Source: Aeromicrobium flavum (GTDB lineage Bacteria; Actinomycetota; Actinomycetes; Propionibacteriales; Nocardioidaceae). Taken from it: a stretch of DNA of 64,000 nucleotides. Position numbers and translations under genes: made by a program. Location of the stretch: the NCBI RefSeq assembly GCF_007992115.1, contig NZ_BJZQ01000002.1, positions 186,001-250,000 of the forward strand, written 5' to 3'. The notes beneath the pieces are model-generated. The model had not been told where the DNA came from, did no database searches, and saw only the letters and a list, made by a program, of their open reading frames with translations. Shown in pieces: positions 55,446 to 62,380 of the stretch (position 1 is its first letter; each line of letters opens with the position of its first letter).

Positions 55446-56180
55446 ATGGGGATCAGCCGACTGGAGCACGGGATCGTCCGCATCGAGGACGCCGGCACCA
55501 ACTGCTACGTGATGGAGCTGGCCGGGGGCCTGGTGTTCGTCGACGCCGGCCTGCCGCGCACGTGGCGGCTCACGCACGAGGCGCTGCAGGCACTGGGACG
55601 GCGCTGGGATGAGGTGACCGACGTCGTCGTGACCCACGCCCACTTCGACCACCTCGGCTTCGCCGCCCGGGCCCAGCGCGAGTCCGGCGCCCGCGTGTGG
55701 GTGCACCCGGGCGACCACCGCATCGCGGCGCATCCCTACCGCTACCGACCGGGTCGCCCGCGCCTGCTGTACCCGCTGCTGTACCCCGCGTCGTTGCGCG
55801 TGCTGGGTCCCATGGTGCTCGCGGGCGCCCTGCGGGTGGAGGGCGTGGAGCTCCTCGAGACGCTGGACATCGGGTCCGCGCCGGCCGGCGTCACCGTCGT
55901 GCCGACGCCGGGGCACACCGACGGCCACTGCGTCCTGCACGTCCCCGAGCTCGACACGGTCTTCACCGGGGACGCCCTGGTCACCCTCGACCCGTACACC
56001 GGACGACGCGGGCCCCGGATCGTCGCGCAGGCCGGCACCCGGGACGCCCCGTCGGCACGCAGGTCGCTCGACCGGATCGCCGAGACGGGCGCGCGCCTGG
56101 TGCTGCCCGGCCACGGCGAGCCGTGGCACGACGGGGCGGTCGCGGCCGTCGAGTCGGCCCGGCACACCGAGATCGCCTGA
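55446..56180 (+). CDS. MBL-fold metallo-hydrolase
   Basis: The 244-residue protein has the metallo-beta-lactamase motifs THAHFDHLG (with THxHxDH), TPGHTDGH, FTGDALVT and LPGHGEPW. It belongs to the glyoxalase II-like branch, binds one or two zinc ions and hydrolyses a thioester or ester; the substrate is unknown. GGAGGG precedes the ATG at 55446. Confidence 0.9.
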   Translation: MGISRLEHGIVRIEDAGTNCYVMELAGGLVFVDAGLPRTWRLTHEALQALGRRWDEVTDVVVTHAHFDHLGFAARAQRESGARVWVHPGDHRIAAHPYRYRPGRPRLLYPLLYPASLRVLGPMVLAGALRVEGVELLETLDIGSAPAGVTVVPTPGHTDGHCVLHVPELDTVFTGDALVTLDPYTGRRGPRIVAQAGTRDAPSARRSLDRIAETGARLVLPGHGEPWHDGAVAAVESARHTEIA

Positions 56181-56197
56181 GCCCGCGACCCGGACAC

Positions 56198-56203
56198 TAG
56201 GCT
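56198..56203 (+). promoter_or_regulatory. -10 element of leaderless gluQ promoter
   Basis: TAGGCT is followed by seven bases and the GTG at 56211. Confidence 0.5.
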
Positions 56204-56210
56204 CGACCGC

Positions 56211-57077
56211 GTGTCTGCCGGTCGCTTCGCCCCGTCGCCCTCGGGCGACCTGCACCTGGGGAACCTGCGCACCGCGATCCTGGCGTGGCTGTTCGCCCGC
56301 GCGACCGACCGGAGCTTCCTCGTCCGCGTCGAGGACCTCGACCGGCAACGGTCTCGGCCCGAGTTCGAGCGCACCCAGCTCGAGGACCTCGCCGCCCTCG
56401 GCCTGACCTGGGACCCGCCCGTCGTCCGGCAGTCCGAGCGGGACGACCGGTACGCCGCGGCGCTGGACCGGCTCACCGACGCCGGGCTGACCTTCGAGTG
56501 CTTCTGCACCCGGCGCGAGGTCGCCGAGGCGGTCCGGGCCCCGCACCACCCGCCCGGCGCGTACCCCGGCACCTGCCGCGACCTCACGGAGGCCGAGCGC
56601 GCCGAGCGTCGCGCCGAGCGCGTCCCGGCCATCCGGCTCCGCGCCCAGGCCGACCGCTGGGTGATCCACGACGCGCTGCACGGCGAGGTGGACGGACACG
56701 TCGACGACGTGGTGCTGCGTCGCGGCGACGGCGCCCATGCCTACAACCTCGCGGTCGTCGTGGACGACGGCGAGCAGGGAGTCGACCAGGTCGTCCGCGG
56801 CGACGACCTGCTGGACGTCGCCCCCGCGCAGGCGCACCTCGCCCACCTGCTCGGCCTGCCCGAGCCGGCGTACGCGCACGTCCCGCTGGCCCTGAACGCC
56901 GCAGGCAGGCGGCTGGCCAAGCGCGACGGCGCGGTCACCCTGCGCGACCTCTCGCCCGGGACGGTGTGGGACCTGATCGGGGACTCCCTGGGCGTGAGGG
57001 CACGCTCGCCGGAGGCCCTGTTGGCCGAACTGGACCCTGCCGATCTCCCCCGGAAACCGTGGATCCTGACGTCTTGA
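56211..57077 (+). CDS. gluQ: Glutamyl-Q tRNA(Asp) synthetase
   Basis: GluQ-RS is a truncated GluRS that attaches glutamate to the queuosine base of tRNA-Asp rather than to a tRNA 3' end. The 288-residue protein has the HIGH-like PSPSGDLHLGNLRTAI, the LVRVEDLDRQR segment, Cys ligands in FECFCTRRE and GTCRDL, and KRDGAVTLRDL at the KMSKS position. The anticodon-binding domain of true GluRS is absent. The gene is preceded by a leaderless promoter and followed 70 bases later by tRNA-Asp, its known substrate. Confidence 0.92.
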   Translation: MSAGRFAPSPSGDLHLGNLRTAILAWLFARATDRSFLVRVEDLDRQRSRPEFERTQLEDLAALGLTWDPPVVRQSERDDRYAAALDRLTDAGLTFECFCTRREVAEAVRAPHHPPGAYPGTCRDLTEAERAERRAERVPAIRLRAQADRWVIHDALHGEVDGHVDDVVLRRGDGAHAYNLAVVVDDGEQGVDQVVRGDDLLDVAPAQAHLAHLLGLPEPAYAHVPLALNAAGRRLAKRDGAVTLRDLSPGTVWDLIGDSLGVRARSPEALLAELDPADLPRKPWILTS

Positions 57078-57088
57078 CCACCCCCGTT

Positions 57089-57118
57089 TTGGTGCCTCCG
57101 GAGGGCGTCAGGTAGGCT
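57089..57118 (+). promoter_or_regulatory. Candidate promoter of tRNA-Asp
   Basis: TTGGTG and TAGGCT are 18 bases apart, and the -10 ends 29 bases before the tRNA. The match is moderate. Confidence 0.4.
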
Positions 57119-57147
57119 TGCGGTCGCGGTTCAACCGCACAGCATGA

Positions 57148-57221
57148 GGCCCCGTGGCGCAGTTGGTTAGCGCGCCGCCCTGTCACGGCGGAGGTCGCGG
57201 GTTCGAGTCCCGTCGGGGTCG
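57148..57221 (+). tRNA. tRNA-Asp (anticodon GTC)
   Basis: GGCCCCG pairs with CGGGGTC (one G-T), with discriminator G. The anticodon loop is CTGTCAC and the T arm GCGGG-TTCGAGT-CCCGT. CCA is encoded at 57222-57224. The GTC anticodon is the one that could carry queuosine. Confidence 0.96.
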
Positions 57222-57230
57222 CCAGTGCTG

Positions 57231-57260
57231 AAACCCCGCCCCTTTCGGGGGGCGGGGTTT
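57231..57260 (+). terminator. Terminator after tRNA-Asp
   Basis: AAACCCCGCCCC and GGGGCGGGGTTT form a perfect 12-bp stem around a six-base loop, followed by CGTCTTTC. This is a typical intrinsic terminator. Confidence 0.85.
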
Positions 57261-57344
57261 CGTCTTTCACCAGTTGCGCACGAGACCACCGGTGTCGATC
57301 CGCCGCCGGTGGTGCGGTAGGGTGAACGTCGCTCGTGAGAGCAC

Positions 57345-57418
57345 GGCCAGGTAGCTCAGTTGGTACGAGCGTCCGCCTGAAAAGCGGAAGGTCGCCGGTT
57401 CGACCCCGGCCCTGGCCA
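57345..57418 (+). tRNA. tRNA-Phe (anticodon GAA)
   Basis: GGCCAGG pairs with CCTGGCC, with discriminator A. The anticodon loop is CTGAAAA and the T arm CCGG-TTCGACC-CCGG. CCA is encoded at 57419-57421. It forms the common actinobacterial Asp-Phe pair, but each gene has its own terminator here. Confidence 0.96.
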
Positions 57419-57424
57419 CCACCT

Positions 57425-57453
57425 GAGAACCCCGGCTCCGCGCCGGGGTTCTC
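57425..57453 (+). terminator. Terminator after tRNA-Phe
   Basis: GAGAACCCCGGC and GCCGGGGTTCTC form a perfect 12-bp stem with a five-base loop, then CTCGTTC. Confidence 0.85.
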
Positions 57454-57496
57454 CTCGTTCAGCCGCCTCCGCTCCGGCAGTGGGACACTGCGGCGT

Positions 57497-58648
57497 GTGA
57501 GTGCCTCCTTGCCGACAGCCAGAGCCATCGAGGACCAGCTCTTCGCCGCCCTCGGCATCGTGCGCGTCGTCCTGCTGCTCAACGCCGTCGGATGGAACAT
57601 CCACCGACGCGACAACTTCCAGCACCCCGAGGCCGCGGTCGCGTGCGTGGCGGTGATGGTGCTGTGGACCTTCGTGGCGAACGTCTCCTACGGCCGACCG
57701 CGCCTGCGCACGGCTCAGCTCGTCGTCGTCGACCTCGCCCTGGCCGTCGTCCTGATGCTCGTCACACCCTGGGTGAAGGGCGAGGGGTACCGCGCCACCG
57801 TGCCCGGCTTCTGGGTGGCCGGGGCACTGCTGGCCGCGGCGCTGCGCTTCGGCTGGCGGGGTGGCTTCATGGCCGGCGTGGTGCTCGCCGTCGCCGACAT
57901 CGTCCCCCGCGAGGAACTGCGTCAGTCCGACGTCGGCAACGCGTTCCTGCTGATCCTGGCCGGAACGATCGTCGGGTACCTGTGTGCCTCCTTGCAGACG
58001 ATGGCTGCCGAGCGCGAGGCCGCCCAGCGCGAGGCAACGGCAGCGGCTGAGCGCGCGCGTCTGGCACGCGCCGTCCACGACGGAGTCCTGCAGGTGCTCG
58101 CCCTGGTCCAGCGGCGTGGTCGCGAGCTCGGCGGCGACCTGGGTGAACTCGGCGCCCTCGCGGGGGAGCAGGAGGATCGGCTCCGACGCCTGATCCGTGC
58201 GCAGGACTCCCTGTCGGTCGACGCCGACACCTTCGACCTCGCGACCGCGCTCACCGGACTGGAGGAGCTTCCCGGCGTGACCGTGTCCACGCCCGGCCAC
58301 CCCGTGGAGATGGGGGCAGCGACGGCCCTCGAGGTGGTCGCCGCCGTCCGGGCCTGCCTCGACAACGTCCGGTTGCACGTGGGCGAGGACGCACCGGCCT
58401 GGGTGCTGCTGCAGGACCGGCAGGACCGGGTCGAGGTGTCGGTGCGCGACGACGGGCCCGGCATCGCGCCCGGCCGGCTCGAGATCGCCGCCGCCGAGGG
58501 CAGGCTCGGCGTCTCGGGATCGATCCGTGGTCGGATCCGCGACCTGGGCGGCACCGCCGAGGTGGCGACCGGGACCTTCGGCACCGAGTGGAGGTTCGCG
58601 GTCCCACGAGAACGACCCGACACGGCCTACGGTCGTCGTCATGAGTGA
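57497..58648 (+). CDS. Sensor histidine kinase, MacS-like
   Basis: The 383-residue protein has five or six N-terminal helices (DUF5931-like sensor) without a large outer loop, then a HisKA_3 dimerisation domain with phospho-acceptor His194 (ARAVHDGVLQVL). The ATPase part has VRDDGPGIAPG and GRLGVSGSIRGR. It phosphorylates the response regulator encoded eight bases into its 3' end. The layout matches MacS of Streptomyces, whose signal is unknown. The start is GTG 57497; the earlier open frame covers the tRNA and is not coding. Confidence 0.85.
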   Translation: MSASLPTARAIEDQLFAALGIVRVVLLLNAVGWNIHRRDNFQHPEAAVACVAVMVLWTFVANVSYGRPRLRTAQLVVVDLALAVVLMLVTPWVKGEGYRATVPGFWVAGALLAAALRFGWRGGFMAGVVLAVADIVPREELRQSDVGNAFLLILAGTIVGYLCASLQTMAAEREAAQREATAAAERARLARAVHDGVLQVLALVQRRGRELGGDLGELGALAGEQEDRLRRLIRAQDSLSVDADTFDLATALTGLEELPGVTVSTPGHPVEMGAATALEVVAAVRACLDNVRLHVGEDAPAWVLLQDRQDRVEVSVRDDGPGIAPGRLEIAAAEGRLGVSGSIRGRIRDLGGTAEVATGTFGTEWRFAVPRERPDTAYGRRHE

Positions 58649-59309
58649 GATCGAGGATCCCCGTGCCATCCGGGTGATGGTGGTGGACGACCACCCGATG
58701 TGGCGCAACGCCGTCGAGCGCGACCTCAGGCAGGCGGGGCTCACCGTCGTGGGGGTCGCCAGCACCGGCCGGGAGGCACTGGCCCGGTTCCCCGCGGCAC
58801 GCCCGGACGTCCTGCTGCTCGACCTGCAGATCCCCTCCCCGGACGGCATCGAGGTCACGGCCGAGGTCGTGCGCCAGGACCCGTCGATCCGGATCCTGGT
58901 GCTGTCCGCCTCCGGCGAGTCGGCCGACGTGCTGGCCGCCGTCAAGGCCGGTGCGACGGGGTACCTGGTGAAGTCCGCGTCGCGCGAGGACCTGCTCGAG
59001 GCCGTGCGCCGTGTGGCCGACGGCATCCCGGTGTTCACCCCGGGCTTGGCCGGACTGGTGCTGGGCGAGTTCGAGGGCCCCTCGCACGGCGGCGCGAGCG
59101 CACCCCCGGAGGCGCGACTCACCGCTCGCGAGACCGAGATCCTGAGGATGGTCGCCACCGGCATGGCCTACCGTCAGATCGCCGAGCGCCTGGTGCTGTC
59201 GCACCGCACGGTGCAGAACCACGTCCAGAGCATCCTGGGCAAGCTCCGGATGCACAACCGGGTGGAGCTGACCCGCTACGCGATCGAACGCGGCATCGGC
59301 GACGCCTGA
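58641..59309 (+). CDS. NarL/FixJ response regulator, MacR-like
   Basis: The 222-residue regulator has a receiver domain (VMVVDDHPMWRNAVERDL, phospho-acceptor Asp61 in LLLDLQIP, LVKSAS) and a LuxR-type helix-turn-helix (LTARETEILRMVATGMAYRQIAERL). The gene overlaps the kinase by eight bases. A box close to the MacR target lies between the next two genes, which diverge from it (60301-60316). Confidence 0.88.
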   Translation: MSEIEDPRAIRVMVVDDHPMWRNAVERDLRQAGLTVVGVASTGREALARFPAARPDVLLLDLQIPSPDGIEVTAEVVRQDPSIRILVLSASGESADVLAAVKAGATGYLVKSASREDLLEAVRRVADGIPVFTPGLAGLVLGEFEGPSHGGASAPPEARLTARETEILRMVATGMAYRQIAERLVLSHRTVQNHVQSILGKLRMHNRVELTRYAIERGIGDA

Positions 59310-59325
59310 GCGCTCCACACCTTCT

Positions 59326-60264
59326 TCACTCCTCGGTCGCGACGGAGACCTTCGTGCAGTCGGCGCCGAAGTCCTGCTTGAGCCTGCCGCCGGTCTCGTC
59401 CGCCGAGAAGAGGCAGTCGCCGCCACTGATCATCGCGTAGAAACTCTCGCCGGACGTGAGCGTGTAGAACGCCTGTTTCACCCCACCCAGCTGCTCGAGG
59501 TGCCGCCCGGCCATCGCCGAGACCTCCGCCGGCGTCGCCGAGGCCGGCACCTGTGCCGTGGCGTAGTCGTCGGTCAGCATGATCGTCGCGCCCGTCGGCA
59601 GGTCGGTGCGGAGACGGTCGTAGAAGGCACGTTGCTGCGAGCTGGGGAACCCCGAGCTCGACCCGAGCTCCCACCCGGTCTCGTCGTCGCGGGTCTGGAC
59701 GTCCCACCCGGCGTTCGCGATGTCGCCGTGCCTGCGCTCGAGCCTCGCCAGCATCCGCAGCACACTGTCACCGTCCTGTTCGCCGATGGTGACGGTGAAC
59801 CTCGTGAAGACGTGGGGCGACGTCGCGACGTCCTGGGTGTTGATGTCCGCGTTGACCGAGGCCGTGGGGAACACCGTGACCGCGTCCTCCGCAGCCTGTT
59901 CCACGGCCTCCACCTCGGCGTCGGGATCGAAGCTGCGCACATGGACCGTGTCGTCACCGAGGGTGACGAAGAGGTCGCCCTCCTCACCGTGGTGGGTGCC
60001 CGCGAAGCTCTCGTACGTTCGCGCCACCACCGCGACGACGTCGTCGGCCTCGGCGTCCTGCGCCATGGCGACCCGGAACTCCAGCTTTCCCGAGTCCAGC
60101 ACCACCGGCTCCGTGTACCGAAGGTCGACGTCCGTCACGCCGGGCAGCTCGGCGAGGGCTCCGCGCAGGTCCTCGGCGGCACCGGCACGACTGATGCCCG
60201 CACAGGCGGCCAGGAGGGGCAGGGCGAGCGCGGCGGCGGCGGCCGCGAGGAGTCGGTGGTTCAT
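59326..60264 (-). CDS. Lipoprotein of unknown function near MacRS
   Basis: The 312-residue protein has a lipoprotein signal with lipobox LAAC (Cys21), so it should be anchored to the outer face of the membrane. The mature part is acidic with two related halves rich in alternating Asp and Val, and two Cys near the C terminus (GGDCLF and FGADCT) that may form a disulfide. I recognise no domain. It is divergent from the DUF1906 gene with a MacR-type box 36 bases upstream of its start, so it is probably a MacR target. Confidence 0.75.
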   Translation of the reverse strand: MNHRLLAAAAAALALPLLAACAGISRAGAAEDLRGALAELPGVTDVDLRYTEPVVLDSGKLEFRVAMAQDAEADDVVAVVARTYESFAGTHHGEEGDLFVTLGDDTVHVRSFDPDAEVEAVEQAAEDAVTVFPTASVNADINTQDVATSPHVFTRFTVTIGEQDGDSVLRMLARLERRHGDIANAGWDVQTRDDETGWELGSSSGFPSSQQRAFYDRLRTDLPTGATIMLTDDYATAQVPASATPAEVSAMAGRHLEQLGGVKQAFYTLTSGESFYAMISGGDCLFSADETGGRLKQDFGADCTKVSVATEE

Positions 60265-60300
60265 GCCTCTCAGCCTGTCGGGACGATGCTCCCGACGTCA

Positions 60301-60316
60301 TGAGTGCGAGTACTCA
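60301..60316. promoter_or_regulatory. Candidate MacR box between lipoprotein and DUF1906 genes
   Basis: TGAGTGC-GA-GTACTCA matches the inverted-repeat target I recall for Streptomyces MacR, TGAGTAC-N2-GTACTCA, in 13 of 14 fixed positions. It lies between divergent genes next to the MacRS-like pair, 36 bases before the lipoprotein start and 51 bases before the DUF1906 start. Confidence 0.6.
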
Positions 60317-60330
60317 TCTTGACGCTGGAC

Positions 60331-60356
60331 AGGCGACGATCCGTGTTCCGTCGCCT
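60331..60356. repeat. Inverted repeat upstream of the DUF1906 gene
   Basis: AGGCGACG and CGTCGCCT form an 8-bp inverted repeat with a ten-base spacer, ending at the first base of the -10 of the DUF1906 gene. It could be an operator or a stem in a transcript from the other strand. Confidence 0.35.
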
Positions 60357-60361
60357 ACGCT
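60356..60361 (+). promoter_or_regulatory. -10 element of leaderless promoter of the DUF1906 gene
   Basis: TACGCT is followed by six bases and the ATG at 60368. Confidence 0.5.
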
Positions 60362-60367
60362 GACCAG

Positions 60368-61648
60368 ATGCGCCGGCTCGGAATCGTCCTGACCTCATTG
60401 TTCGTCGCCCTGGCGGTCGCCGCCCCGGCCCACGCTGCGAAGCCCAGCTCGCCGAAGCGCTTCACCGGGTACGCCTTCGACACCTGCGTGTCGCCGTCCG
60501 ACCGGACGATGGACGCCTGGAACGTCGCCTCGCCCTACGCGGTCGTCGGCATCTACACCTCGGGCAACTCCCGGTACTGCGACGACGCGAAGCAGCCGTA
60601 CCTCAGCCCTGCGTGGGTCAAGCGTCAGGCGAACCGGGGCTGGCTGTTCATGCCGATCCACGTCGGCTACCAGGCGCCGTGCTTCGATTCGAAGTCGAAG
60701 AAGCTCCGGATGTCGTCCGTGGGCACCACCGCGCGCCGGCAGGCCCGAGCGGACGCCGACGAGGCCGTGCGGCGCGCCGCGTACTTCGGCTTCGCGAAGG
60801 GGAACGCCGTCTACCTCGACATCGAGTGGTACGACCGGACCAACCGCCGGTGCGACGCCGTGGTGCTGACGTTCATCGACGCGTTCGTCCAGCGGGTCCA
60901 CCAGCGCAAGTACAAGGTCGGCCTGTACTCCAGCGGCTCTGCCGCCATCCAGTCCGTCAACGCCGCCCGGCTGGCGCAGCGCAAGGGCTTCGACTTCCCC
61001 GACCAGATGTGGTTCGCCTGGACCAACCGACGCGCCAACACCGACGGCGGCCCGTACCTGTCGAGCTCGCTGTGGACGCGCAACCGGGTGCACCAGTACC
61101 ACAACAACGTGGCCCTCACGTACGGCGGAGAGAAGGTCACGATCGACAAGAACGTCCTCACCGTCGGTGGCGGCTCCCGCGCCAAGAAGGAGCGCAAGGT
61201 CTGCAAGATGTCGCCGACCCTGTCCCGGTACCGCTCCGTGAAGGCCGGCTCGCGCGGCAAGGACGTCAAGCTCCTGCAGTGCCTGCTGCGCCGCAGCGGC
61301 TACAAGACCACGGTGACGGGCCGTTGGAACGCGCGCACGACGAAGGCGGTCAAGGCCTACCGCCGCGAGCTGGGATGGAAGCAGACCGGTTCGACGTCCC
61401 GCGCGCTGTGGACGGCGCTGCTGTCCCGCGGCTCGACGCCGATCGCCCTGAAGCGCGGCGAGGTGGGTGAGCCCGTCCACCGGCTCCAGCGCTCCCTGCG
61501 CGCCTCGGGCCAGAAGGTCAAGGTCACCGGCATCTACGACGCCCGCACCACGAGCGCGGTCCGCGCCTACCGCAAGCGGATGGGGCTGCCCGCCTACCAG
61601 ACCGCGGACGTCCGGGTCTGGGCCGCGCTGCAGGCCGGTCGCCGCTGA
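60368..61648 (+). CDS. Secreted DUF1906 (Rv2525c-like) protein with two peptidoglycan-binding repeats
   Basis: The 426-residue protein has a signal peptide (about 1-23, cleaved after AHA). A glycoside-hydrolase-like DUF1906 domain (about 32-275) has FTGYAFDTCVSPS, VVGIYTSG, YLDIEWYD and GLYSSG. Two peptidoglycan-binding type repeats follow (about 292-350 and 360-424: VKLLQCLLRRSGY...VTGRWNARTTKAVKAYRR and the similar RLQRSLRASG...YDARTTSAVRAYRK). The Asp-Ile-Glu in the barrel suggests a hydrolase active site. It probably acts on or binds the cell wall and may be controlled by MacR. A leaderless -10 fixes the start. Confidence 0.85.
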   Translation: MRRLGIVLTSLFVALAVAAPAHAAKPSSPKRFTGYAFDTCVSPSDRTMDAWNVASPYAVVGIYTSGNSRYCDDAKQPYLSPAWVKRQANRGWLFMPIHVGYQAPCFDSKSKKLRMSSVGTTARRQARADADEAVRRAAYFGFAKGNAVYLDIEWYDRTNRRCDAVVLTFIDAFVQRVHQRKYKVGLYSSGSAAIQSVNAARLAQRKGFDFPDQMWFAWTNRRANTDGGPYLSSSLWTRNRVHQYHNNVALTYGGEKVTIDKNVLTVGGGSRAKKERKVCKMSPTLSRYRSVKAGSRGKDVKLLQCLLRRSGYKTTVTGRWNARTTKAVKAYRRELGWKQTGSTSRALWTALLSRGSTPIALKRGEVGEPVHRLQRSLRASGQKVKVTGIYDARTTSAVRAYRKRMGLPAYQTADVRVWAALQAGRR

Positions 61649-61654
61649 GTCGCC

Positions 61655-62296
61655 TCAGCGCCGGTGCCCGGCGACCAGCAGGACGCCGGCCAGCCCGACC
61701 AGCATCGCGCCGCCCGCACGGCGGACCGCGGCGAGCCGCGCCGGCGAGCTGACGAACCAGTCGCGCGCGGCGCCGGCCGCCAGCGCCCACCCCGAGTCGG
61801 ACACCACGGCGATCGCCAGGAAGACCACGCCCAGGACCAGCATCTGCGACGCCACTGCACCGGCCTCGAGGTCGACGAACTGCGGCAGCACGGCGACGAA
61901 GAAGACGATCGTCTTGGGGTTGGTCACCCCGACCGCGAAGCCCTCCGCCAGAGCGCGCCACGGCGAGGCGGGTGCCGCCGCCGCACCGTCGGTGAGCGCT
62001 CCCTCGTCGCGTCCACCGCGCCAAGCCTTCACACCGAGGTACGCCAGGTACGCGGCTCCGACGACCTTGACGGCCGTGAACACGGCGGCGGACTCGGCCA
62101 CGACGGCCCCGATCCCCAGCGCGACCGCCGCGACGAGCGGGACGCCGCCGAGCCCGTTGCCGAGCACGCTGAGGATCCCCGTGCGCCGCCCGTGGGCCAG
62201 CGACCGTCCGACGACGAACAGCACGCTGGGGCCCGGGACGACGATCAGGACCAGCGAGGCCAGCGCGAACGCCAGCAGGGACTCGACGGGAGGCAC
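61655..62296 (-). CDS. LysE family amino acid exporter
   Basis: The product has about 213 residues and six helices with the LysE/RhtB pattern VPGPSVLFVVGRSLAHGRRTG near the N terminus and FAVGVTNPKTIVFFVAVLPQFV in the middle. It likely exports an amino acid or analogue. GTG 62296 gives the usual N terminus; an upstream GTG at 62320 is an alternative. It ends seven bases from the convergent DUF1906 gene. Confidence 0.87.
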   Translation of the reverse strand: MPPVESLLAFALASLVLIVVPGPSVLFVVGRSLAHGRRTGILSVLGNGLGGVPLVAAVALGIGAVVAESAAVFTAVKVVGAAYLAYLGVKAWRGGRDEGALTDGAAAAPASPWRALAEGFAVGVTNPKTIVFFVAVLPQFVDLEAGAVASQMLVLGVVFLAIAVVSDSGWALAAGAARDWFVSSPARLAAVRRAGGAMLVGLAGVLLVAGHRR

Positions 62297-62333
62297 GCCA
62301 GCACCGTAGTCCAGCGGCACCGCCGGAACGAGG

Positions 62334-62369
62334 AACGGCCCACCCGGCCGGAACCGGGTGGGCCGTTCG
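62334..62369. terminator. Terminator between the LysE and MFS genes
   Basis: GAACGGCCCACCCGG and CCGGGTGGGCCGTTC form a perfect 15-bp stem around a six-base loop, 11 bases after the MFS stop. Confidence 0.85.
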
Positions 62370-62380
62370 TTCGTCCAGCG

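Noticed and set aside
57335..57496. N-terminal extension of the sensor kinase across tRNA-Phe
   Set aside because: It would translate the tRNA and its terminator; the GTG at 57497 is the sensible start.
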